From positions 2,604,001-2,668,000 of the forward strand of contig OZ020249.1 of the NCBI GenBank assembly GCA_963971285.1: a stretch of 64,000 nt of DNA, written 5' to 3'. The DNA comes from Astropecten irregularis (Eukaryota; Echinodermata; Asteroidea; Paxillosida; Astropectinidae). This document shows positions 1 through 12,335 of the stretch, in pieces. How positions within the stretch are numbered: position 1 is the first letter of the stretch; the number at the start of each line of letters is the position of its first letter. The position numbers were made by a program, and so were the translations under genes. The notes beneath the pieces are model-generated. The model had not been told where the DNA came from, did not search any database, and worked only from the letters and a program-made list of their open reading frames with translations.

Positions 1-344
1 GCCATAATTTGTTATTGGATGCCATCCTTCTGTCTATTTATTGTTTTAATTCACAAAACTGTCAGTACATGTAACTCATTGCCTGATGATTTATATTAGA
101 AGTAGCACTGATATCCTACCCACCATGATGAATGGAATCTGTTTAGGATATGAGATATCATGATGACATCATAGTAGTTAAAAGAATTAGCCCACTTTTT
201 GTGTTTATGTTCACCTAAGCACCATGCATAATTTAACATTAAAGAAATGTTTCTACCACATTTACATGTACAATATGGGATGGGATGGGACATTTTCTCC
301 TACTAATATGGGACATTTTCAGTAAAACCACCTACATGTACAAC
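1..344. other. Intergenic, nothing recognised
   Basis: AT-rich sequence. The short open frames have no recognisable product and no splice context. I see no gene or repeat I can name. Confidence 0.5.
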
Positions 345-771
345 AGCAATGCTGCAACCTGGGAACGGTACATGGGGCATCATTCAAAGAGGATACCGCT
401 TTTTAATTAATACAATCATTAAATAACCATAAGGGAAACTGACTGAAATTAAAGTCATTGAAAAGTGAACAAAGAAAAATTGACTGGAGCGGGATTCGAA
501 CTGGCGACCTTCTGATTACCGTACAGGCGCTCTACCAACTGAGCTTTCCAGCCCTGTGTTGGTGGTGTCCCAAATAGTGAATTATCTTTGTTCGTTTGGC
601 AGTCAGAACCCATAACCACGCATACACCGCTGTATCCCAAGGATCATTTTATTGATACATGCAGCAAAGCTGCAACCTGGGAACGGCGTACATGGGGAAT
701 CACTCAAAGATTGACAATAGGCCCTATAATCATAAAATAACCACAAGGGAAACTGAATGAAATCAAAGTCA
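345..771 (-). mobile_element. tRNA-containing ~320-bp repeat, about 1.3 units
   Basis: Minus-strand copy of the repeat best seen at 57025-57640. The tRNA-like part is at 482-553, with an A box like TGGCTCAGTTGGT and a B box GGTTCGAATCC when read on the minus strand. The string GCTGCAACCTGGGAAC occurs at 351 and again at 669, so the unit starts a second time after 318 bases. The same flanks (GTGAACAAAGAAAAATTGACTGGAGCGGG and TTTGGCAGTCAGA parts) occur in every other copy in the window. Confidence 0.75.
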
Positions 772-998
772 TGATTATATCCAGAAATGTGTAAAACTAC
801 GACAGAAAAAAGTTTTGATCTCAGGGTGAGGTCAAAGCTCCTGTGAATAAGACTTGAAAATACCTTGAGCATTTTCACTATTTTTTTTACAGTTTATGAT
901 GGTATGAATTGAACATTTCACAGGTTATTTTTATTCCAAGACAAATCAAATAAACATCTGTTCTGTCATCTTTTCCAATCCTGTATATTATGCCTTAA
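772..998 (+). repeat. Partial copy of TTAA repeat family A (3' part)
   Basis: Diverged 3' half of the family seen complete at 998-1598, 16465-17045 and 32141-32665. It contains the ATCCAGAAAT block, the GTTTTGATCTC block and the CTTTTCCAATC block in the same order. It ends at a CCTTAA, directly before the next full copy, so two family members lie head to tail. Confidence 0.6.
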
Positions 999-1598
999 AG
1001 TTTTTGTTTAACCGTAACATCAATGTTCTTAATGTGAGCATATAGGATTTGCAAGACCTCAACAAGAAATATAAACAAGTATTGAGTTTGAGACAGAAAA
1101 TTTTATCAACAGTTAAACAGTGTAAACAGTGCAAACAGCTGGTCACCATGGGAAATCTTGGTTCATCAGATGCTGGGTTTTTCAAGGAAATCAAGATTTA
1201 GTGTCTTTTCCAAAGATCGTTCGTCCGAACGATTTTTGAAACAAACATAAAGGACACCCTCACTTGAATTGTTTTAGTTATCCCCTTTCACTCAAGGTAT
1301 GAAGATGGTGCTGGTAGAAACATACTGTTAAAATATTTCCACCTGAATTGCTGTATTTATCCAGAAATTAGTAATACAAAGACTGAAAACAGTTTTGATC
1401 TCGGGGGGTAAGATCAAAACCATTCTTCATGTTAATAAGAAAAATTGAGTCGGGTTTTCACTATTTTCTTGTGACTCAGATGTCCGATTGAGCTCAAATT
1501 TTCACAGATTTGTCATTTCACGTAGGCCTACATGTTTGATCAGACAAAGTGTGAGTGCTGTCCTGTGACCTTTACCAATCATGTATTGTACCTTTAGG
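998..1598 (+). mobile_element. TTAA repeat family A, full copy 1
   Basis: About 600 bp, non-coding. It shares with 16465-17045 and 32141-32665 the ordered blocks GAGCATATAGGATTTGCAAG, CACCATGGGAAATCTTGG, AAGATCGTTCGTCCGAACGA, TTTTGATCTCGGGG and GATGTCCGATTGAGCTCAAA. The other copies start TTAAAGGGAGCATA and end GTACCTTTAA, which suits a MITE with TTAA targets (Kolobok or piggyBac type; which one is inference). At 1521-1531 this copy carries GTAGGCCTAC where the others are shorter. Confidence 0.7.
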
Positions 1599-2160
1599 AA
1601 AAGATATTGTTTAAGACTTTCTGGAAAATACTACTGCTATATGGTTGGGCAGCAGGATATGTACAGCTCTAGGAATACAGTTTCAAAGTGATTCATCTTC
1701 CAATTCTACAATTCTAGTAAGTATGTAAATATCCTTCATGTACACACACACGCACGTGTGTAAACACCTGCAATCGTGGACCCCCTATTGTTCCTCTTTT
1801 GTTTGGACTTAAACTTTTTGGCAGCAGCTCCATTGGTTTTGTACATGCTTTCCAATCGTGGACCTTTTTCCAATCGTGGACCCTATTGTCCCTTTTGTTA
1901 TCAGTCCACGGTTTGAATGCCTATACAAACCCACACATACATATCCTGAATGTACACACACACATACATGTACTGTGTATTTTAGTATTAATTGGCCTGA
2001 ATCAATATCTCATTAGAGACAATACCAATTGATTACAGTATAATCATGTTTGGCCACAAGTACATGTATTCATTGGTACATCATGTACAAAGCACTGTGG
2101 CTCTGAGGTTTCATGCCCATTTAATTAAAATAACCAAGTTAGTCCTCAGGGGGCAACCAC
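1599..2160. other. Intergenic, nothing recognised
   Basis: Contains three near copies of CCAATCGTGGACC between 1770 and 1885 and several CA/TG-rich runs. No gene or element boundary is recognised. Confidence 0.4.
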
Positions 2161-2164
2161 TTAA

Positions 2165-4869
2165 CAGTCAGCGCACAGCCCCCGCTATAATGAGGCGCCC
2201 GCAAGCATTTGTTTGAAGGAAAAAACACTCTCGTGCGTTTTGGAGGTTTGCGAGAAAACACGAGAGTTCAGTAGTAACCCTGCAAAAGCTCTCGGGAAAC
2301 CTGGCAAGGTCACTGCTGGGCCATCATGGCGTGGTGAGTGCATTGTTTATGATTAAAGCAATGAAAAAAAATCGTTTTTTATCAGTTAATTTTTAGATTT
2401 TCGCGTGAAAAATAGCCCCAATGTGTGTCTTAATTCTCGAACAACGCTTGTAGTATCTTAGACGTTTTTAGTGCTCCTGACTGTTTCCGAAATGATACGT
2501 TGAAATGGTGACGATATTTGGCGAGATTGAGGTTTTCCCCATCGTTCAATATCAATAATGTTTCTACGGTGCGGAGTATTTATCTCATTTTTTACATTTC
2601 AAAACTGCGAGATTTGGTGGTTTAGCGTGCGATTCTGCTATGAATTGTGACGTCACATGTTTATTATTTATTTTTGCCATCCATTGACTTGTGCAACCAA
2701 TATCAGTCACCTAATGTGTGCCTTGCCTAAATACATATATATTTATATTTTTTTTATTACTTTATACTTTATATTTTGTACCGTTTACTTTCATGTGACA
2801 ATTAAGTGTATAGACATGGGTAAAAGTTTACCACACTCGTCTTGTATCCAGCAAGTATTAACTTTTTTGTTTATAAGCATGAGGTGTTAAAACCTTTACT
2901 CTTGACCAAAGATTGCCAAAACGGGTACTTGCCTAAACATGTATGCAATGTAAATGATGTCACATGTGATTACTTTTTTGTTTCTGTGTACAGTATTTAT
3001 AAATTTGCGTGTACTAGCAAGTGTAATTTGTGTTTATGCATATACATTTTCTGTTGTATTTAGATATTTGTACTGAAGATCTGTTTTAGTCTACATGAAG
3101 TCTTTGTGTTATAATTGATATATGTCTGAATACTGTATACATGTCTTAAAAATGTGTGTTCATTGTTATGCTTATTCTCAGGGTCCACATGGAGAAACAA
3201 AATGTGCTAATTTATCACTACTAAAGTTGTACAGCACTTGCAATAATATCATTTTTATTATGTAAGATTGATTTTTGTCTTATTTTGTTTACTAAATGTT
3301 TTAGAAAATGCCAATGGTTTCAGAACCAGTTAAGTAAATCAAGTGTGTGGACTAAAGTTGACAATTCCTCTATTTAACAAATATTTTCAACTTTTATTTT
3401 TTAAAGATGGTAAAAATGTTGAGGGGTGTTAAAATCTTGAATATTGCCCAAAGCTAGCCAAAAGGGGTACTTGCCTTGCTTAAACATGCCTACAAATGTA
3501 TACAATGTGATTATTTTGTTGTGTGTTGACTTCTATTTTTTGTTTGTATTATTTATAAAGTGGCGTTGCAATTTTGTTAATGTTTACTGAAATTACTTTA
3601 ATGTGTGTACTCAGTCTTTGTGCTATTAATATTATTGATATGTTTCCATTGTTACGTTCTCTCCCAGCCAGCTGAATGGAGGAACGGTTACAGTAACAGT
3701 TAACAAAACTGCCAAGTTTGTTGGTTTTCATGTTCATGTGTTATTGTGTTACAATAGGAATCAGTTGAAGAGCAGTTGAACTAATAAATGCTACACTATT
3801 GCCCAAAAGAAACAAAACTCTTGTTTTAGTCTTGTTCATGTTTAATGTTGTGGACCTTTGGATTGTGCCTTAACTTTTGAGAAAATGCTGAAGGTTGTAG
3901 TGGGAAAACATTCTCTTCCTCCACTGAGCAAGAAGTAAATGAGATCTTGTAAAAGGCAACATTTTAAATTTTATTAATTTTTAAAAAGTGGTGCACTTAT
4001 TTAACTTCGTAGGCCTACCATTCATAATTGTTTTCAAATAAATGCAACCCGAGGGCCTGGCCTCAGTCACACCCATATTAATTTACACAAAATTGCAGAA
4101 GACCCATTAAAAATAGTAGGCAAAAAATCAAGACCGTATTTAATAAACATCGATATTCTCATAACCATTTTTCTCAGGACAACGCTGCCACGTCTGTACA
4201 CACGGTTGTAGACGAATCGTCTGGTTGCTTCACGTGGCGAAGATTTGAACTGATTTTTGCGTATGGAGTCTGGGCATCAAACTTGATGTCGTTGCCTTGC
4301 GTACTGTACTGCAGTACATGATTGGCTGATATCCGAGGATAAATGACCTCCAACAACCAATTGACCAACCACAGCTGCGCTTCATTGAGGACGGGGTAGC
4401 GGGTTAAGACTCGTGTTTCGTTACATTTTTGGGAGGAGAGGGTGAACATTTTGACTGCTCCTGACTGTTTCCCAAAAATTGAAGCGTAGGATTTTAGATA
4501 ATGATGAAAAGGAATGTTTTCTCTACCGGTTCGTATATGGTTCATTTCTACGGGGGACTTGTGAGACAACATATGAAGACCATTTCTACGCCAGTTTTTC
4601 TTATACAAAAAGGCAAGTGGTTTTGCCGCTAAATCTCACGTAATGCATACATCCCAAACATGTTTTCATTTCAGAATGGAAAATTTACCTCTATACCCCA
4701 CATAATCCAATCCAATAATAAAAAAAAGACCCATTAGTATGGACGTTACGATCTTTTTAAAACGCGTACTCCGAGCTCATTATATATGCAAAGTCAGTCA
4801 GTGCCTGTCGGAATGTGCATACGTAGAAAACAAACGGAAGCTATTTGCAGTGGGCTGCGCGCTGACTGT
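2165..4869. mobile_element. 2.7-kb DNA transposon with TTAA target duplication
   Basis: Terminal inverted repeats begin CAGTCAGCGCACAGCCC at 2165 and end GGGCTGCGCGCTGACTG at 4869. Each is flanked outside by TTAA. The TTAA target fits piggyBac or Kolobok superfamilies; I cannot tell which from the ends. A 130-bp block at 2880-3010 recurs diverged at 3418-3560 inside the element. The only long open frame is at 4174-4608 on the minus strand. No DDE catalytic triad was recognised, so the element is probably non-autonomous or decayed. Confidence 0.7.
4174..4608 (-). CDS. Unidentified open frame or exon inside the TTAA transposon
   Basis: An open frame of about 144 codons ending in TGA. The 5' codon of the frame is TTG; the first ATG is about 11 codons in. 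A TTTAG acceptor-like site lies just upstream on the minus strand (around 4630), so it may be a terminal exon rather than a whole gene. The middle (RYPVLNEAQLWLVNWLLEV) looks like real protein rather than simple sequence. I do not recognise the family. It lies wholly between the TIRs at 2165 and 4869, so transposon cargo or a transposase piece is the simplest reading. Confidence 0.35.
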   Translation of the reverse strand: MYKKNWRRNGLHMLSHKSPVEMNHIRTGRENIPFHHYLKSYASIFGKQSGAVKMFTLSSQKCNETRVLTRYPVLNEAQLWLVNWLLEVIYPRISANHVLQYSTQGNDIKFDAQTPYAKISSNLRHVKQPDDSSTTVCTDVAALS

Positions 4870-6156
4870 TAAGTAAGTAATCGGACACTGCCAGATGAAG
4901 GTTTGTCAAAAAATACATTAAGGGTATGTTCAGATGAGGGGCTGGCTTCAGGGAGTGGGTTGTGGTTAATTGATGCCCACAGCAGGGGTTCCAGTACTTG
5001 ACCACAAACTCCAAAATCACCAAGTTCATATGATATCGGTAACTCCAGGACTGGGGGCCACAGCAGGGCTAGAAGGGTTGGAAATGCATTATGGAATTCA
5101 GTTGAGGACAAATAACACTTCCCATTCCTACATGTATATGTTCCACAGGCTTGTCAGTGTCTGTGGGATCGGGGCTAGGTCAGTTGTGTCCAAATGATAA
5201 AAGTAGGTGGTGTCAAGTCGTAAAATAACCCTCACAGGGCATGGTACTAGTGGGGTTAGTCCCACAAATTTATGACCCGAAGTTAGTCCCAAAGTGCTGA
5301 AAAATTGTGTCCCAAGGAGGACTTTTGTCAGTGGGACTATCCCCATTCGAGAGTTCTCCCGAAACCAACACCTCGTATGAACTAACCTTAATCAGTAGTA
5401 ATCTTAATACCATAAGCTTAATCAGTAGGCCCTACGTACACTATGGTTCGTACATGTACATGGAGCTGTAGCTCAACCAAAATGCATTTTCACACTGCAC
5501 CAATTCCCCAGGGAATTCCCAAGAGAAAGAGTGACATATCCTTACTGGCCACCACCAAAGGAATACCGGTAACTGAAAATACACTTGACATGTTTTTACG
5601 TAAACAATTTTCCTTTCAATACCTTTCATCACTACCATAATTTCTTCAAGTATTAAGCAACATGCACTATACAATGTTTGCCTGATAGCATGTCCCTTGA
5701 CACAATATTCTCACCAGACTGCATGAAAGCCCTTGTACCTCACTACAAGAGAAAACAGATATTGCTCTGAAAAGTAAACATCAGACAGCAGGTTTAACCC
5801 CATATCATTATGTTCCCTTGATGACAGCCATTTAAAATACATAAACTCACTACTGAGACTAGCTGAGTGTTGTTGAATCAGCAGCCCTAGAGGTTTACAT
5901 GTATCCGAGTCTTATTCAGGTTTATTCCATTTGTGAAATTCCCCTGACATGGGAAAGCTCGATCGGGTTTCTTGTTTTTGTCAGAGACTCTTTCACTATG
6001 ACTGATTTGGTTTGGGGCACTTATAAACCCTATACCAAAAAGTTGTAAAGTCAAACAATTCAATGCAATCTTTCCTTTATACAATGTACATGTACATATA
6101 CATGTATATGTTATACACATTAAGATTTTCACTCTTTTACCTAACAGCTAATGTGC
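4870..6156. other. Intergenic with one interspersed repeat piece
   Basis: 5178-5290 matches 42541-42650 (shared CAGTTGTGTCCAAATGATA, GTAGGTGGTG and AGTCCCACAAAT blocks), so a small dispersed repeat is present. The rest shows no gene I can support; the short open frames overlap each other on both strands. Confidence 0.45.
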
Positions 6157-6164
6157 ATTACATG

Positions 6165-8191
6165 CAGCGTTTTAGCTAGCGAGCCGTGCAGCCGTGTTTT
6201 GCACGGCCAGTTTTGTGAAATCACGGCCTATTTTTTCAAGCGCGGCCTGGCGGTGTAAATCAAGCCGTGCACTGCTTACATGAAAAATATGACAATGAAT
6301 TCTTAGCCGAAATACATTTTTTGTAACTTTTCTCCCATCAACCATTCCAAAATAGAAAATACGGTGAAGTAAAGTACGTTGGAACTGCGGTTCGAAACTA
6401 GGATTGGAGCGAACATAAATAATGTACACTACAAGCATGGTTTTTAATTTAGCAAGGCACCCTTCCGCCTAAGGAAAAACATAATACTTGTAGTTTCCAG
6501 GATTCTTGTATGCTAATTTTGACCCATATTGACATCCGATTGATGATTTGCATACTACTCACTGATTTGCATGTGACCTTTGATACTTTGACCTGAAGTG
6601 ATTCATATGCAAGGGATTGTGGGGCGATTTATATACATGTGCTAGCCCGTACGTGCTGATACCGTCTTTTACCGAACGAAGGAACGAACGAACAAAGCTG
6701 AGAAAAACTACAGAAAAAGCTATTAAATCTGACAGTGTATCCCCACAGAAGTGAGTGAACTTTCCAATTTGAATAGTGCGTGTTATGTTTTCATGTTCGA
6801 GTAAAGACTACAGATATATGGGCTTGATTTGTGAACACAACAATACTCAATGCATTGCAAAATACGCCTGTGTCAGGATACCAAACCCCATGTACAGTGC
6901 ATAATACAGACTGCACTACGTGTACTGCGTGTACATGTGTACGGTACATTGGCGGCGGGGACAAGACAGCTGTTCGGGCTGTGACTTCACTGTGCAATGT
7001 ACATGACTGCACGTGGTCTGCAATGATGATGTTTACGTCTTTTTGAAGTGCGATCGCTTTTTTCGGAAGGCCTTTTACAATATTTTGTTTCGATCAAGTT
7101 TGTGAAAAGTGTGTTTCTACTTGGCTAAATGGACAAAATAACCGGCTGAAATTCAAGTAAGATTTAGATGATCAGGAAAATGGTACTTCGGAAGAACGGT
7201 CTGTCACGGTCAGAATATTTCCACGGGGTTCTGTCAACGATCTTCATCTACAATTACAAATGCAACATCGATCTCCGAGCGAGAATAATATGTCTAGGCC
7301 TAGTTATTCTAGTAAACATTTTAGAAAAAATATGACGCCCAAGGCTTCAAGATAATGTTGAAACTACATGTGTATATTTTCTTCACGATGTTTTGACATG
7401 TCTAGAACTGGATATCGAACAAGTTTAATCTCAAGTTAAAATGTACACATGCAGGATAGGCCTACATGTACGTCTGATAGCATGCAATCATACAATGATT
7501 ATAGTTATTAGTTGGTGCATGGATATTTCTTCCTCCATGGTTGGTGTTTGATGTGTTTGAAAAACAAACTAAGATCGCGTTAGTTAGTTTTGTTAGGTCT
7601 GTCACGTCGGTAGATACACGAGATACTGAAATTTTGGCACTCATAAAAAATCGGAAAGGCTGAAGTCAGGGAGCCTTGGGATTTGGATCGAGGGTCTGGT
7701 CAATTCAATAACCTGTAAAAGCATGCCATTAACAATATGCCAATGAAGGCTTAGTACTTTCTCATTCTTATTTTCTAATATTTTATATTACGTTTCAGGG
7801 ATCCGATGATTGTACAATGTTATATTTTATGTGGGTACCCGATTCCCCCAAAAGCCTTGGTAGTAGTAAAATTAGGAAATAAGATATGGTAAAATATATA
7901 AACAGACAGATGGCGAAGAAATGACAGGTATCCCCCTAATGCTGCTGATTGCATACAAAATGGTGTCAGGCCACCAAATTTTCTGCCGGGCCAGTATCTT
8001 TCTTTCTGCTGTCCCTGCCGGCTAGTAAGCAATGTAGTTTAATTTCGACCCTTACATAATCTTTGTCTGGATCCTGCCTTAGGGACTTCGCGCTGCGCAG
8101 TTGTGTTTCATGCTTCGCAAATGAATTTCAAGATTGCACTCCCTATTTTTCATTTTGCACTCCCATTTTTAAAATCCTGGCTAAAACACTG
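6165..8191. mobile_element. hAT-type non-autonomous element, 2.0 kb
   Basis: TIRs CAGCGTTTTAGCTAG at the left and CTGGCTAAAACACTG at the right are flanked by a perfect 8-bp duplication ATTACATG (6157-6164 and 8192-8199). An 8-bp duplication with CAGYG ends is the hAT signature. The interior is non-coding. A block at 7040-7205 is related to 19560-19680 and, reversed, to 59230-59405 inside another hAT-like element. Confidence 0.8.
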
Positions 8192-8227
8192 ATTACATGT
8201 ACATGTATGTACCTCAGTGTTTAGGCC

Positions 8228-8900
8228 TTAATTGGCTTTTCCGAACTTGATAAGAAAAGGTATTGTTTTTGTTCGGATAATTTTTTCCACGTCTTCTTGT
8301 AGTTTTTCTTTTTCCATAGACTTTGCACATGTTTTTTTTTCTCGAGCTCACTTTTCGACAGTGATCTGAACAAAACTTGGGCAAAACAAAGTTCCTATGC
8401 TACAGTGTATGTGCACCAAACATTTATATCATGAATGACGTCATCGTGTGTCACGTGACAAGCCTTAAAGGGGCAAACTTTACACATCAATTTTGAACGA
8501 ACCCTGGGTCCGAAGGGGTTGAAACTTGGTATGTACATGTATCTAAGTCGAGAAGTGTTATATTGAAAGTTTGCACTTTCATAGTTTGCACTTTCATCCT
8601 CTATTTTTATGATTTATTGAAATTTTGCGTCATTAAAGTTCTTTTAACGATATCTAGTGAACGAAACAAGATATCTTACATTTTCTTTTTGATTACTCTT
8701 AAGAATAACATAGATGAACACTGAGTAGACGAAAATACTGTGACATCATCATAAATGCAAACAAAAAATACATCAAAAACACATACACTGTACCAGTAAA
8801 AGGGAATGGCCGACTTGCCTAGAAATTTGGTGGTTTGGTGAAATATATGTTGGAAATTTAAATTTTGAAGTTACGTCATGATGATATCATCACTTGAATT
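8228..8900 (+). mobile_element. Helentron-like repeat family C, copy 1
   Basis: Starts TTGGCTTTTCCG and runs through AGGTATTGTTTTTGTTC, a pyrimidine-rich stretch, CATAGAC, then blocks with GACGTCAT repeats. The reverse complement of 30250-30955 has the same order. Compared with that copy, this one carries an extra CATGTA at 8535-8540. Assignment to Helentrons is by resemblance to the 12336-13588 family; I did not find its 3' hairpin. Confidence 0.5.
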
Positions 8901-8990
8901 TTTATGCATTTTAAAATCTTATCACAGCAAACCTCATTGAATTTGAACAGGGTTTGTACAGCATCAATAGCTGTGTACATTACCCCATTA

Positions 8991-9223
8991 CACCATGTTT
9001 ACACTTGATCAAGCAACAGAGGATCAGATCCTGCGAGATCTGAACCAGATCCGATCTTTCCTGAAAGGTGGATCAGATCCCTCTTCATCCCGGGATCAGA
9101 TCCTGATCACGCTGGCCAGTGTTTACACTCATCGTTGGTCACACCTTGATTGCCCAATGATCGCTCGTTGATCACCCTGGCGGGATCTGATCGCCCATTG
9201 TGGTATCAAGTGTAAACACGGTG
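8991..9223. mobile_element. PIF/Harbinger-type MITE, 233 bp
   Basis: Inverted ends CACCATGTTTACACTTGAT and ATCAAGTGTAAACACGGTG are flanked by TTA on both sides (8988-8990, 9224-9226). A 3-bp TWA target is typical of PIF/Harbinger. The interior is rich in GATC-containing words such as GGATCAGATCC. Similar words recur at 13715-13770 and 23970-24060. Confidence 0.75.
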
Positions 9224-9226
9224 TTA

Positions 9227-9782
9227 AGCTATAATTTATGAATTGCATGCTTCAGTGCTGATGTGATTACACCAGATTACAAACACATGGCACTGCCTTC
9301 TGGCACCTTGGCATCATTCAGACATGGTACTTAATGGTGGATGATCCGTACTAAGTTAGGCTTCTGTTGGAATGCTCCAATCCACCTGTTTTTGCCAACA
9401 TTAGGCCAAATCTGACCTAATGCAACTAATGCATCTGGTTTAAATTAATCCAGTGACCCACTACATGTATGTTATTTGCAACACATGGATGACATCTGTT
9501 TGTACTGAAATCCAGAAGTCTGAATTTGGCTTCTTTTTTTAAAGCCCCTTTCACATGAAAACCCTTAACACAGGTCCTTGGTGATCAGCATCACTTGACT
9601 ATCACCTTTGGCTGATAGTGATAGCAAGGTTACACACAACACAATAGACATGCAAAGTCAACGCTCCCATGGCAACCAACATTTCACTGGTACTGCACAC
9701 TTTGTTCATTACCATTGTATGCCTTCTCAGAGTTACCAGTGGTTTTCTCACATGTCCATGATGTGGTACACACTTTTTGCAG
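9227..9782. other. Intergenic, nothing recognised
   Basis: No gene or repeat recognised. It ends in a pyrimidine-rich tract and CAG that could be a splice acceptor for the candidate exon that follows. Confidence 0.4.
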
Positions 9783-9990
9783 ATCTGCTGTTCAGTTCAA
9801 GAGCAGCTCGCTGCACATTTTGGAACGAAATCTCTGTCGAATTAGCATTCCTTTGCGAAGTTTTCTTACTGCACCCGTCCTTACAGTTGATGAAATTCTT
9901 CTCCAAGAATGTTTGGTCAATTTATTAGAATCAAATGCTTTTAAGAAACTCAAGAGCAGTAACGTAAAAATCGTGTCTGACATCACCATC
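9783..9990 (+). CDS. Possible coding exon, family unknown
   Basis: A stop-free segment preceded by ACTTTTTGCAG (acceptor-like). It reads as a plausible helical protein, for example VLTVDEILLQECLVNLLESN. A donor could be the GT in the stretch ATGTGTAACC just after 9990. I do not recognise the family and found no partner exon. The same DNA is also open on the minus strand, so this may be chance or a transposon piece. Confidence 0.25.
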
Positions 9991-10039
9991 TGGGAAAAGT
10001 TATGTGTAACCGTTCATGACATAACATGCACACACATGT

Positions 10040-10287
10040 AAACATGCTGAAATGCGTTGTGAGCAAGCATCATGAGCACAAAGATCCTTATTCTGTACGA
10101 ACCTTTCATGTGACGCATGTTTGCAATTTCAACCATAGATGTAGATGTTGTAACATCAATGTGGATTTCTTGTAGTAGGTCTTGATGAATTACAAGGGTC
10201 CCTGGAGGTGATTTTTTAACAAGGATACATTTCACGGGACTTTTTATTTTTAACATGGATGCGATTTTATCCAATGTCCTTGCTAAA
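10040..10287 (-). CDS. Possible coding exon, family unknown
   Basis: On the minus strand a TTTAG acceptor-like site near 10290 is followed by an open stretch reading KIKSPVKCILVKKSPPGTL and then HQDLLQEIHIDVTTSTSMVE. A donor-like AAAG|GTTCGT occurs about 180 bases in. The peptide looks non-random but I cannot name a family. It lies on the opposite strand to the candidate at 9783, so the two cannot be one gene. Confidence 0.25.
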
Positions 10288-12335
10288 GTGGTCTCGAGTG
10301 AGATTTATTCCTAAAACAGTGGAAAATCAAATCCAAATCTGTTCAGGTACAGTACATATGTATAAAAGCCATGGCCTTAACATGGAACAAAAGTACCTCT
10401 AATAAGTAACAACTATCATGAACATGATGAACACACCAAACTCAGGAACATGAAATTCAGATTAATGCAGATTTGACTGCTGTACAGAAAGCTGTCTACA
10501 AATATTGTACAATGATACATGCTATATTCTCTGAAATTATTTGAGCAATCTTGACTGATAGATAGTGAACAAAAGTCATAACAACATTCGTGCACAGAAA
10601 TCTGCGAAGTAAATACATGTGCTTTGTTTCCTTATTATACTACATAGTTCCCAGCATTAACAGTGTTTAGTCCAAGACAAACATGCACGCCCAGCAATCT
10701 GATAATAAAGTGCTAAGACTGTTTACAGACATGGAGGGAGTTGTACAATTGCACACATCTAGGCCTACCCAATAGAGACAGTGTTTGTACCATGAACTGC
10801 TTGTAACTTTGGCACACATACAGACTCACTCTACAGAGACTAGTATATAAAAAATGCTGGGTAGTCGTGCCAGCACACAATTTGCCCAATGTTGTTTCTG
10901 AAAAACGGCCACCATACCCTGTGCCAACAAAAACTCAGAGAATTGAGTATGTGCATTGCTACAATCCCCCATTGGATCTCCAATATCTGTGATTATCTTT
11001 GCATTAATGGCAATGACCCCAAAATTCACTGGGAGAATTCTCACCAAGTATGAAAGAACGGTGTTTGCATCTTCACCGATGAACCATCATTGGATCTGAC
11101 AGTGAATCCAATGGTGGTTCACATGTGGGCCTACATTAAACCTTTCCTACATTGTATCTTCACAAGTAAACCATACACGGCGATGGATAGTGACACTTTC
11201 TCTGTTGTTGTGTGCAGCCACCTACAAACAACTCAAAATGGGTTTTCTTCAATGACATGGCCGGCACATACACTGTACATATGTAATCACAGTGGCAAAG
11301 TTGTATGAGCTGTAGCTAGCTAGCTGGATGAGTACCTGTCATGACGTCACATCCCAGATGCGGACAGCGCCCGCCACAGCAGTACATATCATGGTCAACG
11401 GTTGAATAAGCCCAACTTTTGAATAGTTAATCATCCTTTTTCATTTATACTTTCCCTAATGTTAGTGGCTGAAATTTGACAAGATTTGGCACCAATTTAG
11501 TCTGATACACTTGACAAATAAACTGATTGTCCTTTTTTTTTTTAGAGAATTATGACCCCGTTGGACTAGGGCTTTAAATAACCTTTAGTTTTAATTTTCT
11601 TCCATTGCTCCACACATGATGTAGTCTATGTGATAAACCATAGAATAAGACACACTTGTCATACTAGCAAGTGAACGTTTATCACATGCTTGCAGATTTC
11701 CTGATTACTTACATGTATGCGAGCCAACCCAGCACTGACCTCTCTAAGTTTTGACCTAACAAAGGGCATCTACTATCGTACTGTATGGCGAGTGCGTCTA
11801 TCACGAAGATACATGGTACATGTAGCTGCTGTCGCGCGGACATCTTCCGTCATGATCCTAACGGAAATGTTCTCAAAACAGATTTGATTGGCTGATGTGC
11901 AGCGTTGCATAAAATTTGCATGCACGCATGTACTAGACGTTCGTACGTAGTGACACGGAGTAGAACGGGTGATACACAGACTACACATGATGAAGATCTA
12001 CATGTACATGTACATGTAACTGTAAACGTGGCATACACAAGTACTGTACTGTATGTGGATCAAATCCTTCTACATGGACCTTATCGAAGATAGCCTGTTT
12101 TCCGCGCTGCGCGTGCACGCGCAAAGGACAGTGGGTAACATTGGGTTTAAAAGTTTTACCACACGCGTCGACATGCGTATATTCGTATAGCTGCCGGCTC
12201 GCGAAGTTTAAAGTTGTCTTTTTTCCTAGAAGAAAGCCTTGCTTTGAGTTGTTATACATAACGATGCTGCACAACGGTCCATGGAATGTTACTGTCGAGT
12301 CACTTGTTCCAGCGGTGTAAAGTTGAGTACCGGTA
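10288..12335. other. Intergenic, nothing recognised
   Basis: No supported gene. It contains short (ACATGT)n runs, for example at 12000-12018. Overlapping small open frames on both strands show no domain. Confidence 0.4.

Noticed and set aside
2326-2334. ATGGCGTG|GTGAGTG as a short first coding exon
   Set aside because: The start and donor are suggestive, but the exon would be under three codons and lies inside the TTAA transposon; no downstream exon was found.
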